64,000 nt of DNA from Mycolicibacterium duvalii (GCF_010726645.1 NZ_AP022563.1:2914001-2978000), one strand, 5' to 3'; counted from the stretch's first letter, positions 8,811-19,554 are shown. The notes: generated by a model not told the origin, from the letters alone. Made by a program: numbers and translations.

Positions 8811-9781
8811 AGTGGCGCCTTACACGCGGCCCCGAGACCGCCGCCTAGGAAAGTGGCAATCTTCCATAACTGACCGTCGTCCGGTTCGTAGTCCGGTAGG
8901 GCTTGCGTATAGGCACGCAGGTACGAACCATAGGTGGTCAAGATGTCGGAGAGGATCGAATTGCTGGTCGCCTCGGCCAGCTTCTGCGCCTGCCATGCGT
9001 CCGCTTCCAGCACTGGGATTGCGGCCTCATTAAGTTTCCGTTCATTGGCCGTCCATTCAGCGGCTGGGACAGACGGGTCACCGGATGCCCAACCTCTTAA
9101 CACCCTATTTTGGCGATCCAGCAGCGAAATTATTCCTTCACAGCTGTCATCAGAAGCGAAAATAAAGGGCGTCAGCTCGTCAGGATCCTCTGCCGACGAC
9201 GTCACCGGATTGGCGGTGTAGTTTCCGGCCACGACGATCGGTACAGCTGTGCACATGAATGTCGTTGCAGAGCCAAAATTGCCTGCAACCCCAGCAATCA
9301 TGGAGTCTGTGTACACATACGTGGGTAGCCGCTCAACGTACTTGCGCCAGAAAACGATCGATTGAGTGATTAGTTCCTGCAAGACTACGTTTTCAGCCTT
9401 AGGCAGGATCGACTCGAATCGATCCGCCGCAGACGTCATTGCCTCTGAAGCGCGCTCAACAACGGCGCGTTGTTCGGGCGTCCATCGTCCGGCCGAAATC
9501 GTTTTATCGATCGCGCTCCACTCCTGCGTCTCTTCCGCCAACTCATCGGCATAGCGAATCCAGTCATCGCACACCGGATCCTTCTCAGTCAGCAGGCCGA
9601 CCGTCCGGTCCAGACCGGCGTCGGCAGATTCAGAAGCATCTCCGGACCGCGCCTGCCAGACCAGCAGCCCGACAACCAGCACCACCACGGCCGCGAAGAC
9701 GACCCCAATCAACATCCAGGGACGTCGGCCCGAGCCCGGTAGACCGGGACCGCCCCCCGGCGGCATCGGTGGCATGGACAT
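8807..9781 (-). CDS. Single-pass membrane protein encoded with the EspK-like gene
   Basis: 324 residues. A Met/Pro/Gly-rich cytoplasmic N-terminus leads to one transmembrane helix (about 22-43, ending WQARSGD). The rest is a mostly helical extracytoplasmic domain of about 280 residues with a few cysteines (PVCDDW, FMCTA, DSCEGI, AACKAP) that could form disulfides. I do not recognise the family. ATGA overlap with the EspK-like gene suggests a linked role, perhaps in type VII secretion. The AT content of 9060-9480 is above that of neighbouring housekeeping genes. Confidence 0.8.
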   Translation of the reverse strand: MSMPPMPPGGGPGLPGSGRRPWMLIGVVFAAVVVLVVGLLVWQARSGDASESADAGLDRTVGLLTEKDPVCDDWIRYADELAEETQEWSAIDKTISAGRWTPEQRAVVERASEAMTSAADRFESILPKAENVVLQELITQSIVFWRKYVERLPTYVYTDSMIAGVAGNFGSATTFMCTAVPIVVAGNYTANPVTSSAEDPDELTPFIFASDDSCEGIISLLDRQNRVLRGWASGDPSVPAAEWTANERKLNEAAIPVLEADAWQAQKLAEATSNSILSDILTTYGSYLRAYTQALPDYEPDDGQLWKIATFLGGGLGAACKAPL

Positions 9782-9866
9782 GCGCTATCCGACCTGGCCA
9801 GCCCTAGGATCACACCCCATGACCGGCCATGTTACCGGCCCTCCGAACCCCGCCCCGACACCAAAA

Positions 9867-10250
9867 TCAACCACGCACGATTGAATCACCCTGCAGACGA
9901 ACGGCAATGGGGCGCAGGGGCCGCTCGGCCGGGCCGGACACCACGGCGCCGTCGAGATCGAACCGGCTGCCGTGGCAGGGGCAGTAGATGGTCTGCTCGA
10001 CCACCTCGTTCAACAGGCAGCCGGCATGGGTGCAGATCGCCGAAAATCCCTGGTAGTTCCCCACGACGGGTTGGGTCACCACGACTTCGCCGGCGATGAC
10101 GCCGGACCCCACCGGCACATAGGCCGCGCCGACGATCAGCTCCCCCGGCTCGCTCTCGGGAGGCGGTGACTCGTCCGCGCAGGCCGCCACCACCAGCGGC
10201 GCCGCCCCGGCACCAGCCAGCAGCGTCCGCCGGCGGAACACCCGCCTCAT
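9867..10250 (-). CDS. Rieske [2Fe-2S] domain lipoprotein
   Basis: 127 residues. The N-terminus has a Tat-like RRRTLLAG and a lipobox VVAAC (Cys24), so it is probably exported folded and lipid-anchored. The Rieske motif is complete: CTHAGC (Cys73, His75, Cys78) and CPCHGS (Cys90, Cys92, His93), with Cys78 and Cys92 placed to form the disulfide seen in bc1-type Rieske proteins. It would be a small periplasmic electron carrier of unknown partner. Its ATG overlaps the lpqB stop (ATGA), making it the last gene of the mtrA-mtrB-lpqB operon. Confidence 0.88.
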   Translation of the reverse strand: MRRVFRRRTLLAGAGAAPLVVAACADESPPPESEPGELIVGAAYVPVGSGVIAGEVVVTQPVVGNYQGFSAICTHAGCLLNEVVEQTIYCPCHGSRFDLDGAVVSGPAERPLRPIAVRLQGDSIVRG

Positions 10251-12010
10251 CCGGGCAACACCGGCAGCGCGCCCGCGGCCATCAGCGGCCGCACCTCCAC
10301 CCAGCCGGGCTCACCGTCGGCACCGGACCCGGACAGCTGCAGCACACCACGCTGATCGGCCACGTACACCGCCGACGGATTGGCCGCGACCGTCTTCACC
10401 GGCATCAGCAGGTTGCGGCTGGGCCCATCGGAATTCACCCCGTCGAGGTTGACGTAGGACACCGGGCTCTGCGGGTCGGTGCGGGTGACGACGATGTCGT
10501 CGCCGGTGCGCCACGACAACGACACCACGCTGTTGCCCATCCCGTAGCCCAGCCGCCGCGGATAGGTCAGCACATAACCGCCGTGGGGCGTCTGCTCGAC
10601 CCCGGCCAGGACCACGCGCCCCTCGATCACCAACGCCACCCGGGTGCCGTCGCGGGACAGCTGGATGTCGCCGATCACCCCGGGGAAGCGCGTCGACACC
10701 TGCGAGGAGTCCACCGGTATCCGGGCGGGAGCCCCCGACGCGTCCTGGATGACGCGCACGATGTTGAGACCGTCGACCACCACCCAGATCGCATCGTCGA
10801 GCGCCCACGACGGCCGGCTCAACGTGCGGCCGTCGAGCACCTGAGCGGCGTTGCCGCCCAACGGCCCCACCCACAGCGACGACGCCACCTCCGGCGTCCC
10901 GGGGCGCAGCGTCACCACTGACGCCACCTCCTGCCCGCTGCGGGACAGCGACGCCGCGGTCTGTCCCGGGATCTGCCCGAACGAGCCCGGCACCCGCGGC
11001 GCCCGCGACCCATCGAGGGACACCAGCGACCCGCCGACCAGCGCATGCAATCCGGCTGCGGCGCCATCGGCGGCCCCGGGATCGGTCGCGGCGACGTCGA
11101 CGGTGTCCCAGCCGTCGGCGAACCGGTCGTCGAGCGCAGCACCGTCGGCGTTGATCACGTAGGGCCCGTTGATGCCCGAGCGCGACAACGTCCAGATCAC
11201 CTGCGCGGCAAGCAGTTGCCTGCTGACCGGATCGGTGGTGGACAGATTCTCCAGTTCGATGCGCGCACCGCCGTAGCCTCGGCCCACGCCGGTGCGACCA
11301 CCGTCGGCGCGGGTCACCGGCCCGCGCAGCCGCAGCGGCGGACCCAGCAGATTCCGCACGGTCTTGTCCATCTCGGGCCGCGGCCCGGCGATCAGCTTGC
11401 TCACCAGTTCGGTGGCCAACTGATCGGCATCCGACACCGCCACGTAGCGCGGGTCGGGCACCACGGTCTTGCCGGTCGGGTCGACGAAGTACAGCGTGTG
11501 CCGCTTGTAGGTGGCCTGAAACTGCTGCCAGTCCAGGAACACTCCGTTGGGCAGTCGATCGATGCGCCACCCGTCGGGGGTCTTGACCAGCTCGATGGGT
11601 CCCGGGTCGGGCAGCGCGCCCTCGCCGGTCTCGAACACCCCCATGTCCGACAGCGAGCCCAGGATGTCGGCTTTCATCGTCACCGAAACACGTTGCGGGG
11701 TCCGGTTTTCGACGAACACCACGTTGTCGATCAGCAGCGCGCTACCGGCGTCGTCCCAGCCTTGAGATGCCGACTCGGTGAGGAACTGCCGCGCCGCCAG
11801 ATGCCGGTTCGCGGGATCGGCTGTCGCCTTGAGGAATTCGCGCAAGAGCACGTCCGGGTCCATCCCCGGCGTGGGTTCGGGCAGGCTCGGCGGCGGGGGC
11901 CGCTCCACCGTGCCGATGGCCTGCGGCGACGACGACGTGGGCACCCCGGCGCAGCCGGTCAGCACCGCCAGCGTCGCCACCAGCCACACCGCGGTCAGCA
12001 GGCGCCTCAC
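10247..12010 (-). CDS. lpqB: LpqB lipoprotein, partner of MtrB
   Basis: 587 residues from GTG 12010, which overlaps the mtrB stop as GTGA. Signal peptide [20 protein letters not shown] places the lipidated Cys at 20. A GerMN-type domain (about 60-280) is followed by a beta-propeller-like C-terminal half with repeated [18 protein letters not shown] motifs. LpqB interacts with the extracellular domain of MtrB and influences MtrA phosphorylation and cell division. The upstream in-frame extension to 12145 lies inside mtrB and was rejected because it hides the signal peptide. Confidence 0.96.
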   Translation of the reverse strand: MRRLLTAVWLVATLAVLTGCAGVPTSSSPQAIGTVERPPPPSLPEPTPGMDPDVLLREFLKATADPANRHLAARQFLTESASQGWDDAGSALLIDNVVFVENRTPQRVSVTMKADILGSLSDMGVFETGEGALPDPGPIELVKTPDGWRIDRLPNGVFLDWQQFQATYKRHTLYFVDPTGKTVVPDPRYVAVSDADQLATELVSKLIAGPRPEMDKTVRNLLGPPLRLRGPVTRADGGRTGVGRGYGGARIELENLSTTDPVSRQLLAAQVIWTLSRSGINGPYVINADGAALDDRFADGWDTVDVAATDPGAADGAAAGLHALVGGSLVSLDGSRAPRVPGSFGQIPGQTAASLSRSGQEVASVVTLRPGTPEVASSLWVGPLGGNAAQVLDGRTLSRPSWALDDAIWVVVDGLNIVRVIQDASGAPARIPVDSSQVSTRFPGVIGDIQLSRDGTRVALVIEGRVVLAGVEQTPHGGYVLTYPRRLGYGMGNSVVSLSWRTGDDIVVTRTDPQSPVSYVNLDGVNSDGPSRNLLMPVKTVAANPSAVYVADQRGVLQLSGSGADGEPGWVEVRPLMAAGALPVLPG

Positions 12011-13635
12011 ACCGACTCCTGCACCGGCACCGCAGCAGCGGGTTCGTCGATCGGTTTGACCGGCAACGGACTGCTGGTCACCTTGTGGCCGCGCACCAAC
12101 GGCAACGTCAGCCGGAAGCAGGCGCCGTTGCCGGGCTCGCCCCACGCCTCCAAACGGCCTTGGTGCAGCCGCGCATCCTCGATGCTGATCGCCAGGCCCA
12201 GCCCGGTGCCACCGGAGCGACGCACCCGCGACGGGTCGGCCCGCCAGAACCGGGAGAACACCAGCTTCTCCTCCCCGGGCCGCAGGCCGACGCCGTGGTC
12301 GCGCACCGTCATCGCGACGGTGTCCTCGTCCGCGGCCATCCGGATGCGCACCGGCTTGTGTTCGGCATGGTCGATCGCGTTGGCGATCAGGTTGCGCAGG
12401 ATCCGCTCCACGCGCCGCGGGTCGACCTCGGCGATCACCTCGTCGGACGGCAGGTCGAACACCAGCTCCACACCCGCGCTCTCGGCCAGGTGCCCGACGT
12501 TGTCCAGCGCGCTCTGCACGATACTGCGCAGATCGACGGCCTCGACGGCCAGTTCGGCGACACCGGCGTCGTGGCGCGAGATCTCGAGCAGATCGTTGAG
12601 CAGCGACTCGAAGCGGTCGAGTTCGTTGACCATCAGTTCGATCGACCGACGCAGCGCCGGGTCGAGATCTTCGGCGTGGTCGTGGATCAGGTCCGCGGCC
12701 ATCCGCACCGTGGTCAGCGGGGTGCGCAGCTCGTGGCTGACGTCAGAGGTGAAGCGCCGCTGCAGGTTTCCGAACTCTTCGAGTTGGGTGATCTGGCGCT
12801 GCAGGCTTTCGGCCATGTCGTTGAAGGACACCGCCAGCCGCGCCATGTCGTCCTCGCCGCGTACCGGCATCCGCTCGGAGAGATGCCCCTCGGCGAACCG
12901 CTCGGCGATGCGCGACGCCGACCGCACCGGCAGCACGATCTGGCGGGCCACCAGCAGCGCGATCGCGGCGAGCAGCCCCAGCAGCACCACGCCGCCGGTG
13001 GCCATGGTGCCGCGCACCAGCGCGATCGTCGACTCCTCGCTGTTGAGCGGGAAGATCAGGTACAGCTCGAGATTGGTGACACTCGACGACGTGGGGCTGC
13101 CGACGATCAGCGCCGGGCCGGAGAACCCGTCGGTGAACACCGTCGAGTACTGGTAGCTGACCTGCCCGGCCTTGACGAATTCGCGCAGTGTCTCCGGGAT
13201 CTGGTCGATCGGGCCGGCCGCGGTGGCCGCCCGCGGCCCGTCCCCGGGCACGATCAGCACGGCGTCGAACGTGCCGGCCAACCCGGCCCCGGTGTCTGCC
13301 TTGCGGTCGATCAACGTGTTGCGGGCCAGCTGCAGGCTGCTGTTGAGCGAGCGCGTTTCCTCGCCGCCGACAATCCCGCTGACCGTCGTGCGGGCCCGCT
13401 CGATCTCCTCGGTCGCGGCACCGACCTTGACTTCCAGGATGCGGTCGGTGATCTGGCTGGTCAGCACGAAGCCGAGCACCAGGATGACGGCCAGCGACAG
13501 CCCCAGGGTCAGCGTCACCACCCGCAGCTGCAGGGACCGCCGCCAGGCCAGGCTCAGGGCGCGGCCGAGCGCGCCCAGCCCTCGGATCAGCGGCGCCGAC
13601 CGGCGGTGAATCCGCCGCCGTGACCCGAAGATCAC
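12007..13635 (-). CDS. mtrB: MtrB sensor histidine kinase
   Basis: 542 residues. Two membrane segments (about 39-60 and 212-232) bracket an extracytoplasmic sensor. HAMP (about 233-285) and a HisKA domain with the phospho-acceptor His301 in [10 protein letters not shown] follow. The HATPase shows [20 protein letters not shown] and GGTGLGLAI. It phosphorylates MtrA and links the system to septum formation and cell-wall hydrolase expression. The C-terminal tail after LPLVRG is proline-rich and unstructured. Confidence 0.97.
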   Translation of the reverse strand: MIFGSRRRIHRRSAPLIRGLGALGRALSLAWRRSLQLRVVTLTLGLSLAVILVLGFVLTSQITDRILEVKVGAATEEIERARTTVSGIVGGEETRSLNSSLQLARNTLIDRKADTGAGLAGTFDAVLIVPGDGPRAATAAGPIDQIPETLREFVKAGQVSYQYSTVFTDGFSGPALIVGSPTSSSVTNLELYLIFPLNSEESTIALVRGTMATGGVVLLGLLAAIALLVARQIVLPVRSASRIAERFAEGHLSERMPVRGEDDMARLAVSFNDMAESLQRQITQLEEFGNLQRRFTSDVSHELRTPLTTVRMAADLIHDHAEDLDPALRRSIELMVNELDRFESLLNDLLEISRHDAGVAELAVEAVDLRSIVQSALDNVGHLAESAGVELVFDLPSDEVIAEVDPRRVERILRNLIANAIDHAEHKPVRIRMAADEDTVAMTVRDHGVGLRPGEEKLVFSRFWRADPSRVRRSGGTGLGLAISIEDARLHQGRLEAWGEPGNGACFRLTLPLVRGHKVTSSPLPVKPIDEPAAAVPVQESV

Positions 13636-13650
13636 GACGATCCTCGAAAA

Positions 13651-13686
13651 CTCACGGCGACCGCCGAGCGGTCAAAGTCACGGCGG
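13651..13686. repeat. Dispersed repeat family A at the mtrA-mtrB junction
   Basis: A half copy (CTCACGGCGA, 13651-13660) and a divergent full copy (13664-13686; on the minus strand CCGCCGTGA...GCTCGG) repeat the arrangement at 3401-3440. The TGA inside the full copy is the mtrA stop codon (13678-13680). It fills most of the 42-base gap between mtrA and mtrB. It could affect mtrB expression within the operon. Confidence 0.65.
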
Positions 13687-14364
13687 TCCGGCCTTGTATC
13701 CCACTCCTCGAACGGTCAACACCACCTGCGGGTTCTCCGGGTCCTTCTCGACCTTGGCCCGCAGGCGCTGGACATGCACGTTCACCAAACGGGTGTCCGC
13801 GGGGTGGCGGTAGCCCCACACCTGTTCGAGCAGCACATCACGAGTAAACACCTGGCGCGGTTTGCGTGCCAGCGCCACCAGCAGATCGAACTCCAGCGGC
13901 GTCAGCGAGATCTGCTCCCCGTTGCGGGTCACCTTGTGCGCCGGCACGTCGATGTCGACGTCGGCGATGGACAGCATCTCGGCGGGCTCGTCCTCGTTGC
14001 GGCGCAGCCGGGCCCGCACTCGGGCCACCAACTCTTTGGGCTTGAACGGCTTCATCACGTAGTCGTCGGCGCCCGACTCCAGCCCGAGCACCACGTCGAC
14101 GGTGTCGGTCTTGGCGGTCAGCATCACGATCGGCACACCGGAATCGGCGCGCAGCACCCGACAGACGTCGATGCCGTTCATGCCGGGCAACATCAGATCC
14201 AGCAACACCAGATCGGGCCGCAGCTCGCGCACGGCCGTCAAAGCCTGGGTGCCGTCGCCGACGACCGCCGTGTCGAAGCCCTCACCGCGCAACACAATGG
14301 TCAGCATCTCGGCGAGCGAAGGGTCGTCGTCGACGACCAGGATCCTTTGCCTCATGGTGTCCAT
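13678..14364 (-). CDS. mtrA: MtrA response regulator
   Basis: 228 residues, nearly identical to M. tuberculosis MtrA. The receiver domain has the acidic pocket DDD (12-14), phosphorylation site Asp56 (LVLLDLMLPG) and Lys of MKPFKPKEL. The OmpR-type winged helix occupies about 130-225 (SLTPLEFDLLVALARKP, NVHVQRLRAKVEKDPENP). It is essential and controls dnaA, ripA and other cell-cycle and wall genes. It is the first gene of the operon. A 6-bp inverted repeat GCACCG/CGGTGC spaced 13 bases apart lies just upstream (14369-14393); its role is unknown. Confidence 0.98.
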   Translation of the reverse strand: MDTMRQRILVVDDDPSLAEMLTIVLRGEGFDTAVVGDGTQALTAVRELRPDLVLLDLMLPGMNGIDVCRVLRADSGVPIVMLTAKTDTVDVVLGLESGADDYVMKPFKPKELVARVRARLRRNEDEPAEMLSIADVDIDVPAHKVTRNGEQISLTPLEFDLLVALARKPRQVFTRDVLLEQVWGYRHPADTRLVNVHVQRLRAKVEKDPENPQVVLTVRGVGYKAGPP

Positions 14365-14469
14365 GGTGGCACCGAATTGCGATAAACCGGTGCTACCACA
14401 CCGGGCGTTTCACGTGGCAGACGCAGAATCTTGGGCAAACGCCGCCGCCGGCCCCTCCCGGGCGCCCAC

Positions 14470-14475
14470 TAGTGT
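14470..14475 (+). promoter_or_regulatory. Leaderless -10 element for the dihydroxyacetone kinase gene
   Basis: TAGTGT ends six bases before the ATG at 14482, the spacing expected when transcription starts on the start codon. Confidence 0.5.
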
Positions 14476-14481
14476 GCGGGC

Positions 14482-16116
14482 ATGGAGCACCGATACTTCT
14501 TCAATTCGGTCGATTCGTTCCTCACCGACGCACTGCGCGGCTTCGTGGCGGCCAACCCCGGGATCACCTGGCACCGCGACCCGGGCTTCCTGGCGCGGGA
14601 GACGCCGACGCCGGCCGGTCGCGTCGCGCTGGTGTCGGGCGGCGGGTCCGGCCACGAGCCGATGCACAGCGGGCTGCTGGGCGACGGTCTGCTCGACGCG
14701 GTATGTCCGGGCCTGATCTTCACCTCGCCGAACGCGCTGCAGATCGCCGCGGCCACCAGGCATGTGCACTCCGACGCCGGCGTACTGCACATCGTCAAGA
14801 ACTACACCGGCGACATGATGAACTTCCGGATCGCGCGCGACATGGTCGGTGACGACGGGATCGAGACCGACTACGTCGTCGTCGCCGACGATGTGGCCAC
14901 CGAATCCGACGACGACGCCCCCGGTCGGCGCGGCACCGGCGCCACCATCGTCGTGGAGAAGATCTGCGGCGCCGCGGCGGCGCAAGGCGCCACGCTGGCC
15001 GAAGTCGCCGCGCTGGGTCGGCGCGTCGCCGACAACGCACGCAGCATGTCGGTGGCCCTTACCCCGTGCACCGTGCCGGGCTCCGACGAGCCCTCGTTCG
15101 ACCTCGGCGGCGACGAGATGGAACTCGGCGTCGGCATCCACGGCGAGTCCGGCGCGGACCGGACGGCCTGGCGTCCGGCCGGTGAGATCGTGCAGAGCCT
15201 GCTGGAGCGCATCAACGGCTCGCTGCACCTGGCCTCGGGTGACGACGTGATCGTCGTCGTCAACGGCCTCGGCGGCAGCCATCCGCTGGAGCTGCATCTG
15301 CTCTTCGGCCATGTGCTCGACGAGCTGGCCGCCCTCGGGGTGCGGGTGGTCCGCAGCCTGGTCGGGACGATGGTCACCGCGATGGACATGCGCGGCGCGT
15401 CGGTGACCGTGGTGCGCGCCGACGACGAGATGGTCGGACAGTGGGACGCGCCGACCGACGCCCCGGCCTGGCCCCGGCTGGTCGCCGCGCCGCCGTCGGC
15501 GTTGTCCGACACCACTTTCGCCGCCCCGCACGACGCGGCCGACTCGGGCGCCGAGTGCGGCTGGCTGTCGGCGTTCGTGGGCCGGGTGCAGGACGCGATC
15601 GACGATCTCACCGCGCTGGACCGCCAGGTCGGGGACGGCGACTTCGGGGTCAACATGTCCGCGGCGCTGCAACACTTCTCGCTGCCGTTGCGCGGCAGCG
15701 ACGCCGAGGTCCTCGATGCACTCGCCCAGTCCTACTTCGTGCGGGCCGGCGGAACCTCCGGGGCGGTGTTCGGCACCCTGTTCCGGGAGCTGTCGAAGGC
15801 CTTCGCCGACAGCGACGACCTCACCACGGCGCTGGCCGCCGGAACGAAAGAGGCGCTGGAGGCCATTGTCGAGCTCGGCGGCGCCCAGGTCGGCGACAAC
15901 ACCGTCGTCGACGCGCTGCACCCGGCCAACGAGGCGCTGCAGCGCGGCGACTCGCTGCGGCAGGCCGCCCACGCGGCCACCGACGGCGCCGAATCGACCA
16001 AGGACCGGGTGGCCCGCAAAGGGCGGGCCAGCTACGTCGGCGAGGCCGGTAAAGAGGCCATCGACCCGGGTGCGCTGGTGGTGTCGTGGTTGTTCGAGGC
16101 CGCGTCAGCCGGCTAG
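14482..16116 (+). CDS. ATP-dependent dihydroxyacetone kinase (fused DhaK-DhaL)
   Basis: 544 residues. The DhaK half (1 to about 325) has VSGGGSGHEPMHSG and the substrate-binding histidine His220 in GVGIHGESG, which forms a hemiaminal with dihydroxyacetone. The DhaL half (about 360-540) has the magnesium-ATP aspartates in LDRQVGDGDFGVNM (380-392) and GGTSGAVFGT. This is the single-chain ATP-using type, not the PTS-dependent three-subunit form. It would make dihydroxyacetone phosphate from glycerol oxidation. Its 3' end overlaps the convergent next gene by 12 bases. Confidence 0.93.
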   Translation: MEHRYFFNSVDSFLTDALRGFVAANPGITWHRDPGFLARETPTPAGRVALVSGGGSGHEPMHSGLLGDGLLDAVCPGLIFTSPNALQIAAATRHVHSDAGVLHIVKNYTGDMMNFRIARDMVGDDGIETDYVVVADDVATESDDDAPGRRGTGATIVVEKICGAAAAQGATLAEVAALGRRVADNARSMSVALTPCTVPGSDEPSFDLGGDEMELGVGIHGESGADRTAWRPAGEIVQSLLERINGSLHLASGDDVIVVVNGLGGSHPLELHLLFGHVLDELAALGVRVVRSLVGTMVTAMDMRGASVTVVRADDEMVGQWDAPTDAPAWPRLVAAPPSALSDTTFAAPHDAADSGAECGWLSAFVGRVQDAIDDLTALDRQVGDGDFGVNMSAALQHFSLPLRGSDAEVLDALAQSYFVRAGGTSGAVFGTLFRELSKAFADSDDLTTALAAGTKEALEAIVELGGAQVGDNTVVDALHPANEALQRGDSLRQAAHAATDGAESTKDRVARKGRASYVGEAGKEAIDPGALVVSWLFEAASAG

Positions 16117-16758
16117 CGGGGTGGCGGCGTCGTCGATGAGCGTGCGCTGCTGGGTGATCGACTGCACCACCTCGTAGGCGATCTGCCGGATGCTGGCCAG
16201 CACCGGGTTGCTCGCCACGGGCGCGCTCAAGGTGGCGCTGGCGCGCAGCGCGTTGGAGGCCGCCCACGTCTCGGGATCACGGGCGCTGCCCGGCCGGCTC
16301 GCCAACGCGAGCACGAGCTGCTTGCGGGTGTACTCGGTGCCGTCGACGTCGCGGATGACGGGGTTGGTCCACCAGTGCTCGAACGGGATCCGGGAGCCGC
16401 GGTCGATCTGCCCGCCGTCGCGGGTGCGGATCGGGGCGGGCGGATAGAGCCCCATCTTCGGCACGAACTCGCGGTGGTTGCGCGCCCGGGGACTGACCTT
16501 GGTCAGCGTCAGGCAGGCCGTGGCGCACGCGGTCTTGGGGCTGGGTACGCCGGCGGTGTCGACCCAGGTCAGACGGCCGCCCAGCCCGAGCCCGTCGATC
16601 AGCGCCGGTGAGTCGTCGGTGCGGTGCACCAACCTGCGGATGTGCGCGGCCATCGTCGTGGCCTCGTCGAGCCGCCCCTGATCGAATCGCTCCCCCGCTG
16701 CACGCAGCTGGTCGACCTCGTCGTCGAGCACTGCCGATGATCCGACGCGAACAGCCAT
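16105..16758 (-). CDS. Conserved hypothetical protein
   Basis: 217 residues from ATG 16758 (MAVRVGSSAVLDDEV). The N-terminal helical part, about 1-60, resembles a short coiled hairpin. A central region has two close cysteines in TACATACLTLTKVS and a WW pair in FEHWWTNPVIRDVDG. No signal peptide, membrane helix or recognised catalytic motif was seen. The open frame extends upstream but lacks a better start. It sits between the dihydroxyacetone kinase and tmk genes; function unknown. Confidence 0.75.
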   Translation of the reverse strand: MAVRVGSSAVLDDEVDQLRAAGERFDQGRLDEATTMAAHIRRLVHRTDDSPALIDGLGLGGRLTWVDTAGVPSPKTACATACLTLTKVSPRARNHREFVPKMGLYPPAPIRTRDGGQIDRGSRIPFEHWWTNPVIRDVDGTEYTRKQLVLALASRPGSARDPETWAASNALRASATLSAPVASNPVLASIRQIAYEVVQSITQQRTLIDDAATPLAG

Positions 16759-16837
16759 GCACAAACCCCCGTTGCCTGTGTCGCCGAAGCGACTCCCCTT
16801 GGCACCGGAGCATAGGGGGTGTGAGCCGATCGCGCGC

Positions 16838-17476
16838 TCAGAACGCCTCGACAAGTAGCCGGCGGGCCAGCGCGGACGCCTCGACCTCGGGTGGCACCAC
16901 GGCCCACCGGCCGCCCCAGTGCGCCGCGGCGAGCTGGGCGTAGACCTCGCCGGTGCGCCGCTGCAGTCCGTCGTCCCGTTCGTAGGCGTCACGGGCCCGG
17001 TCGGCGTCCTGCTCGGCCCGGCTCACCGCACGCTGGGCGGCCAGCTCGGCCGGCACGTCGAGCAGCACCTGCCAGTCCGGGACGGGCAACCGCAGCCGCC
17101 CGTACTCGAGGTCGTGCACCCAGGCCACCACGTCGCCGTCGACGCCCTGATGCAGCCGCGCCGCGCTGTAGGCGGCGTTGGATGCGACATAGCGGTCGAG
17201 GATGACGACGTCGTTGTCGGCGCGCAGACGGTCGATGTGGTCGCGGGCACCGGAGCGGTCCAGCGCGAACAGCACCGCCATCGCGTAGACGGATTCGGCC
17301 AGGTCGCCGTGGGCGCCGTGCAGCGCCTCGGCGGCCAGGTCGGCGTGCACCGACACCCCGTAGCGGGGAAAAGCCAGGCTGGCCACCGACTGGCCGGCGG
17401 CGTGGAAGCCGGCGCGCAGCCCGTCGGTCAGCGTGCGCTTGCCCGCCCCGTCGACTCCCTCGATGACGATGAGCAC
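16838..17476 (-). CDS. tmk: Thymidylate kinase
   Basis: 212 residues, GTG start at 17476. Converts dTMP to dTDP. The P-loop is GVDGAGKR (7-14), the DR-Y motif is LDRYVASNAAYSAAR, and the LID region is SRAEQDADRARDAYERD. It has a Lys-Arg-Thr P-loop end, as in M. tuberculosis Tmk (Rv3247c). It lies 9 bases after the lipoprotein gene and probably belongs to the same transcript as sahH. Confidence 0.95.
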   Translation of the reverse strand: MLIVIEGVDGAGKRTLTDGLRAGFHAAGQSVASLAFPRYGVSVHADLAAEALHGAHGDLAESVYAMAVLFALDRSGARDHIDRLRADNDVVILDRYVASNAAYSAARLHQGVDGDVVAWVHDLEYGRLRLPVPDWQVLLDVPAELAAQRAVSRAEQDADRARDAYERDDGLQRRTGEVYAQLAAAHWGGRWAVVPPEVEASALARRLLVEAF

Positions 17477-17485
17477 CGGGCGAGC

Positions 17486-17965
17486 TTAAGCCCGGTCCAT
17501 CCGGTAGGACTGCAGCACCACGGTGTGGGCCTGCTCGTCGAGGAACACCCGGGTGCTGTTCTCGTTGGCGCCGAAGATGATGTTGAGGTCCACCCCGGTG
17601 CGGAACGGCCCCGGCGGCAGGAAGGGTTCGAGCACCTTCTGCACGGCGGGCCGCTGATCGGAGCGCTCGGTGTAATTGGATTCGACGAGGTCGGTCATCC
17701 GTTGCGGGGTGATCTCGACGACGGCGTCGATCCAGACCACGCGCACCTTGGAATCCTCGGCCAGATCGCTGTTGTCCCAGGTGATCCAGGACGCTGACAG
17801 CGGCTCGCCCAGCGGCGGGAAGATCCGCACCAGTTCCTCGGTGTCGTGGCGCACCTGCAGGGCCGGCCGAGTGGCGGTGGTCTCGGTGTCGGTCTGCTGC
17901 TGCTGTTGGCATGCCGTCAACGTCAGCAGGACACCGAGCGCCACCGCCCTCAACCAGTTGCCCAC
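17486..17965 (-). CDS. Small secreted lipoprotein
   Basis: 159 residues, GTG start at 17965, one base after the sahH stop. The signal peptide GNWLRAVALGVLLTLTAC has a lipobox with Cys19, followed by a Gln/Thr-rich linker. The mature domain (about 37-159) contains WITWDNSDL, VRVVWIDAVVEITP and a C-terminal strand pair TRVFLDEQAHTVVLQSYRMD. The fold is not recognised. Close packing between sahH and tmk points to co-transcription. Confidence 0.82.
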   Translation of the reverse strand: MGNWLRAVALGVLLTLTACQQQQQTDTETTATRPALQVRHDTEELVRIFPPLGEPLSASWITWDNSDLAEDSKVRVVWIDAVVEITPQRMTDLVESNYTERSDQRPAVQKVLEPFLPPGPFRTGVDLNIIFGANENSTRVFLDEQAHTVVLQSYRMDRA

Positions 17966-17966
17966 G

Positions 17967-19430
<1,464 letters not shown>

Positions 19431-19440
19431 GGAGAGCCCC

Positions 19441-19524
19441 TTATTTGTCGTTCGTCATTGCCAGTGGGCGCACGGATGTGCGTGGGACACCGGTAGCCTG
19501 CGGGCTCGCGGGACAGGCGCTCAT
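19441..19524 (-). other. Possible leader peptide or structured leader of sahH
   Basis: A 27-codon frame (MSACPASPQATGVP... to MTNDK, TAA) ends ten bases before the sahH ATG. The sahH ribosome-binding site AAGGGG begins within its stop codon. The RNA could form GCCTG/CAGGC and CGCAC/GTGCG hairpins. It lacks the conserved core I know for SAH riboswitches. This could be a translated leader, a structured 5' UTR, or chance. Confidence 0.3.
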
Positions 19525-19554
19525 GCGTTTTCGGCAGCGGCGGCGCACTGACAG

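Noticed and set aside
11045..13156. 703-codon plus-strand frame across lpqB and mtrB
   Set aside because: Antisense shadow of two well-recognised genes, with no family signature and repetitive composition.
14369..14393. MtrA autoregulatory site upstream of mtrA
   Set aside because: The GCACCG/CGGTGC inverted repeat does not resemble the direct GTCACA-type repeats described for MtrA.
19431..19554. SAH riboswitch upstream of sahH
   Set aside because: The conserved core I know (GGAGCGCUGC with the AGGCUCG partner) was not found on the minus strand. Only a weaker leader candidate was kept.
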